Source of the DNA: Candidatus Omnitrophota bacterium
Lineage (GTDB): Bacteria; Omnitrophota; Gorgyraeia; DTHP01
NCBI GenBank assembly: GCA_023819145.1
Contig: JAMWCW010000012.1
Coordinates: forward strand, 1-39,558
Direction of reading: 5' to 3'
DNA length: 39,558 nt
This document shows, one piece after another, positions 38,401-39,558 of this stretch. Numbering within the stretch: the first letter of the stretch is position 1; each line of letters begins with the position of its first letter. The translations under genes were made by a program, and so were the position numbers. The notes under the pieces were generated by a model. It searched no databases. It was not told the DNA's origin and was given only the letters and a program-made list of their open reading frames with translations.

Positions 38401-38445
38401 TACTAACATCAAACTTAAAACCAGAAACAAAACTCCTTTCTTCAT
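35443..38445 (-). CDS. large exported Pro/Gly-rich protein
   Basis: No named family was recognised for the whole 1000-residue protein. It has a signal peptide (about 1-20, ending LYA). The N-terminal third is helical; a fibronectin/Ig-like segment lies around 295-375 (YFNWESIPEASAYLWQLF, in part), then a beta-rich middle. A Cys cluster (CQGPECPVCIC, about 716-728) precedes a Pro-Glu-Pro stalk of about 50 residues (about 731-783, PPEPP units). A GTLTIGYWKTAPHREH domain follows (about 787-905), reminiscent of the GYWK modules at the C-termini of surface proteins. The end (about 918-1000) is collagen-like, with G-x-P and GGTPPGQ tandem units. AGGAG precedes the ATG. Probably a secreted or surface structural protein, perhaps a client of the nearby secretion system. 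Confidence 0.6.
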   Translation of the reverse strand: MKKGVLFLVLSLMLVSKLYADGFLGTGSPGILPVSPRQSTLDISGILSANWNLRGTSLDATASYFEQKVKTPLLEAAENYFDTRKEVLEFVNQALNTLIIGISGWTQGLDLFLEKAPGVYTGWETIYSGARGTYGEFLQMVSQRFTERVIEELEQIGPKRIKWEEIFAYTQRGSWYINRATPQARPISFNEALAEMRKEAGSVTAASSTVEKPLTSPERSLPVVNPTQPTGSTAVVNPSPQQVVTQTPAVVVQTPAVEKQVVSTSAMRSLATVGVSPRTDLIELLNPNVKYFNWESIPEASAYLWQLFKINPDGTETALTDYCGRVSASAFQLDVSKLGSGEYIFKVKAIKEERGEIVAQSADFGGGKRFSITRQPQTVVAEREETPVTVATTTEFPQTLVSQELQAVLAVWTKWRGIIFDADAYQTEIPAILDSGILYPNGQINAIIDLSLFAPADKIVAVGKFDLIDNYDEEIVGNEELFVVFKEGERYFLEVHGYLDQNSPRKVVKAISAPLPQGFTPVGFTRIEDGYYLVAQDKEGKRYALKLENTVEGSVAVKVKEAIEFSSRMSLENGLKSEGLIPGIAESLGIKIPLLQAITVLRQKLVEEGYSVKDMALYLSRNDNAGIDYNLAVALVKYGTGGRVLENRLNIYDIFNQAGEIELVLREHFSEDETVCPGQIVPEINGIMALDSDNEGLQQELAVNFVNGDNKFWVINLVPCQGPECPVCICPPQPPQPPEPPQPPEPPQPPEPPEPPEPPEPPEPPEPPEPPEPPEPPEPPQPPSTGTLTIGYWKTAPHREHLARILSENEIYLGGVRIETVEQAYEILQGADAKDPYSMLRAQLLAAKLNIANGATYTDDILALIEEADNALLDPSLDREYLLRLKDALDEYNNSGHTAEGSTTTTTTPTGTGGAQGQGNKPPEPPGKPEDPGKPGEPPGQGKKPDEPPGKPEDPGKPGDPPGQGGTPPGQGGTPPGQGGTPPGQQEDEEEGRGRGPKPR

Positions 38446-38461
38446 CTGATTCTCCTTTCTG

Positions 38462-38492
38462 AAAAGTTTAGACTGTTTGGTTTACGAATTAC
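38462..38492 (-). repeat. short 7-bp repeat block
   Basis: On the minus strand GTAAATC, GTAATTC, GTAAACC follow the PilZ gene stop in 7-bp steps and lead to the Shine-Dalgarno of the large exported protein. Confidence 0.65.
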
Positions 38493-38495
38493 GAT

Positions 38496-38849
38496 TTACT
38501 TCTCGCTTCTCTGCTTCTGGGATATACTGAAATACTTCTCCAGTTCCTGTTTCCCTTCCTCAAACAATTCTTTGAACTCTACCGCGATCCAATATGAAGA
38601 GATAGTTTTTATTTCTTCACAGCGCTTTACTTCGCCCTTAAAAACTAAAAAATCCCTTCGGTCAGGGAATTTTATCTGTAATTCTAAAACTTCACCCACA
38701 GGAAACGGCCGGTTGCTCGGGAAAAGACATCCTCCTTTACTGATATTTTCCACAGTAGTAAATTCGCATGCCTCCGTTCCCTTTTTCTCCTCCCTGCATC
38801 TTAAGATAAACCGCCATTTAAATCGGGGATGCGCCCGGCGTTCCAACAC
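38496..38849 (-). CDS. PilZ domain protein
   Basis: The 117-residue protein is one PilZ domain: the c-di-GMP-binding R-x-x-x-R in ERRAHPRF (4-8) and the second motif N-I-S-K-G-G (about 34-39), followed by the beta barrel. This points to cyclic-di-GMP control of the neighbouring surface proteins or pilus, though no cyclase is in the window. The start is a GTG at 38849; the following TTG is also possible. Confidence 0.82.
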   Translation of the reverse strand: MLERRAHPRFKWRFILRCREEKKGTEACEFTTVENISKGGCLFPSNRPFPVGEVLELQIKFPDRRDFLVFKGEVKRCEEIKTISSYWIAVEFKELFEEGKQELEKYFSISQKQRSEK

Positions 38850-38861
38850 TACCTAAACTCC

Positions 38862-38925
38862 ATCGCAATTCTGTAACCCGAATTTCGTAATTCCCCAATT
38901 CACGATTTACGGATTACTGATTACT
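38862..38925 (-). repeat. 7-bp repeat array with opposing blocks
   Basis: After the MBG-protein stop, the minus strand reads GTAATCA, GTAATCC, GTAAATC, and then, in the opposite sense, AATTACGAAATTCGGGTTAC. The two blocks can pair. The order of senses is the same as in the pilus-locus arrays. Confidence 0.75.
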
Positions 38926-39558
38926 TCCTTTTCTTAAACTCCTCTTCCAGCCAGGGGAAGAATTCCTGTCCTCGGGCGCGGATAGAATTTTCAATAAACT
39001 CATACATATCTGCGGTCAAAGCCAGCCCCTGGAAAGCTCCCGCATCGGTGGGTGTAACCGGATGATAGAAATAAACGGGTATGGGTTTTATCTGCGGATC
39101 CATCGCATAGACACGCGTTCCCGTATCCGTGCCAATAATCTCCTGCACCGGCCAACGCCAGCGTTCTGTGAGATAATCATAAACCAATGCTTCAGTGGTG
39201 GGAGTGGGAGGAACAACCGCCGCGAGAATCGTAAAGAGCGCACTGATGAAATCTATAGCGTAGTTATCTCCTAAGGTTAAGGTTCCCTGTAAAATCGCAT
39301 AGTCACCGGGGTCCTCACCCGGTTCGCGGGTTAAAGCTCCAGTAAAGCTATCATCACCTACCAATGAACCCGAGGTTATCTGATAGGTGAGTGCTGGGTC
39401 AGGCTCTCCTTGGGTTTTACTCTGACCCGAATCCGCGGTTACGGTGATTGGTTTGGCAGTAACAGTCAACGTGCCATTGTTGTAGGTGATCGTGTAATTT
39501 CCTAATCCTTCCCCTGACGCCCCGTTGATATCTATAGAATAGGAACCAACACTGGCAT
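38921..39558 (-). CDS. MBG-repeat surface protein, C-terminal part (cut by the edge)
   Basis: The open frame continues through the right edge, so only the C-terminal about 212 residues are seen. Two MBG-type repeats are clear: the end of one (GNYTITYNNGTLTV) and a full one (AKPITVTADSGQSKTQGEPDP...DDSFTGALTREPGEDPGDYAI, in part: GSLVGDDSFTGALTREPG), ending NYAIDF. MBG domains are beta-sandwich repeats of long bacterial surface adhesins. The last about 100 residues (from about TEALVYDYLTERWRW) are a different domain ending in FPWLEEEFKKRK, with no membrane anchor. The apparent TTG start at 39469 is an artefact of the edge. Confidence 0.72.
   Translation of the reverse strand, partial: ASVGSYSIDINGASGEGLGNYTITYNNGTLTVTAKPITVTADSGQSKTQGEPDPALTYQITSGSLVGDDSFTGALTREPGEDPGDYAILQGTLTLGDNYAIDFISALFTILAAVVPPTPTTEALVYDYLTERWRWPVQEIIGTDTGTRVYAMDPQIKPIPVYFYHPVTPTDAGAFQGLALTADMYEFIENSIRARGQEFFPWLEEEFKKRK

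Noticed and set aside
39467-39469. TTG as the start of the MBG protein
   Set aside because: The frame continues to the window edge with a further MBG repeat (GNYTITYNNGT), so the gene is truncated by the edge.

Overview
The window comes from an AT-rich, Gram-negative (diderm) bacterium. It encodes a Kdo transferase for lipid A/LPS, a secretin, an AsmA-like protein and several proteins with lipoprotein or Sec signals. The mix of a dprA-topA-xerC block, a hybrid type II secretion/type IV pilus locus, stand-alone receiver proteins, a PilZ protein, an MBG-repeat surface protein and many short intergenic repeats resembles uncultivated phyla such as Candidatus Omnitrophota. That placement is inferred from gene style only; no rRNA or other phylogenetic marker was analysed.

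Layout. (1) 1-875 has no intact gene. It holds the 5' half of a CAT-anticodon tRNA, two look-alike promoters firing leftwards, a possible frameshifted small peptide gene and an 87-bp palindromic element. (2) 876-8034 is a minus-strand run: dprA, topA, xerC, kdtA (waaA), a Thi4-type thiazole synthase and an AsmA-like protein. A strong sigma70-like promoter precedes dprA. (3) 8179-9405 is a plus-strand exported protein with a nucleotidyltransferase-like motif. (4) 9439-17893 is a long minus-strand accessory series: an AbiEii/DUF6922-type toxin-antitoxin pair, a SurA-N-like lipoprotein, a HAMP membrane protein, an exported HExxH protein, YjbQ, an exported PIG-L deacetylase, a GNAT, a nitroreductase, an inositol-monophosphatase-like enzyme, a BASS transporter, a coiled-coil protein and an Mth938 protein. 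(5) 18013-31257 is the centrepiece, a plus-strand secretion/pilus locus: ExeA-like ATPase, GspB-like protein, pseudopilins H, I, J and K-like, GspE, GspF, major (pseudo)pilin G, a PilM-PilN fusion, PilO, PilP and the secretin. A MntA-HepT toxin-antitoxin module interrupts it between J and K. No prepilin peptidase and no PilT are present. (6) 31520-35302 holds two histidine kinases and two receiver-only regulators. (7) 35443-39558, minus strand, holds a 1000-residue exported Pro/Gly-rich protein, a PilZ protein and the C-terminal part of an MBG-repeat protein cut by the window edge.

The most unusual signal is intergenic. From about 19.3 to 35.4 kb nearly every gap is filled by a compound array: a 9-bp degenerate tandem repeat (AACGAA plus three variable bases) and a 7-bp degenerate tandem repeat (GTAATCN or its complement). 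The 9-bp repeat reads AACGAA on the coding strand of the neighbouring genes in every array seen. The 7-bp repeat also occurs inside kdtA, where it is translated as a heptapeptide repeat. The arrays carry their own sub-structure (69-bp near-identical copies, inverted arms around the pilin promoter and before the secretin) and sit against start codons that lack a Shine-Dalgarno. I recognise no named element that matches them.
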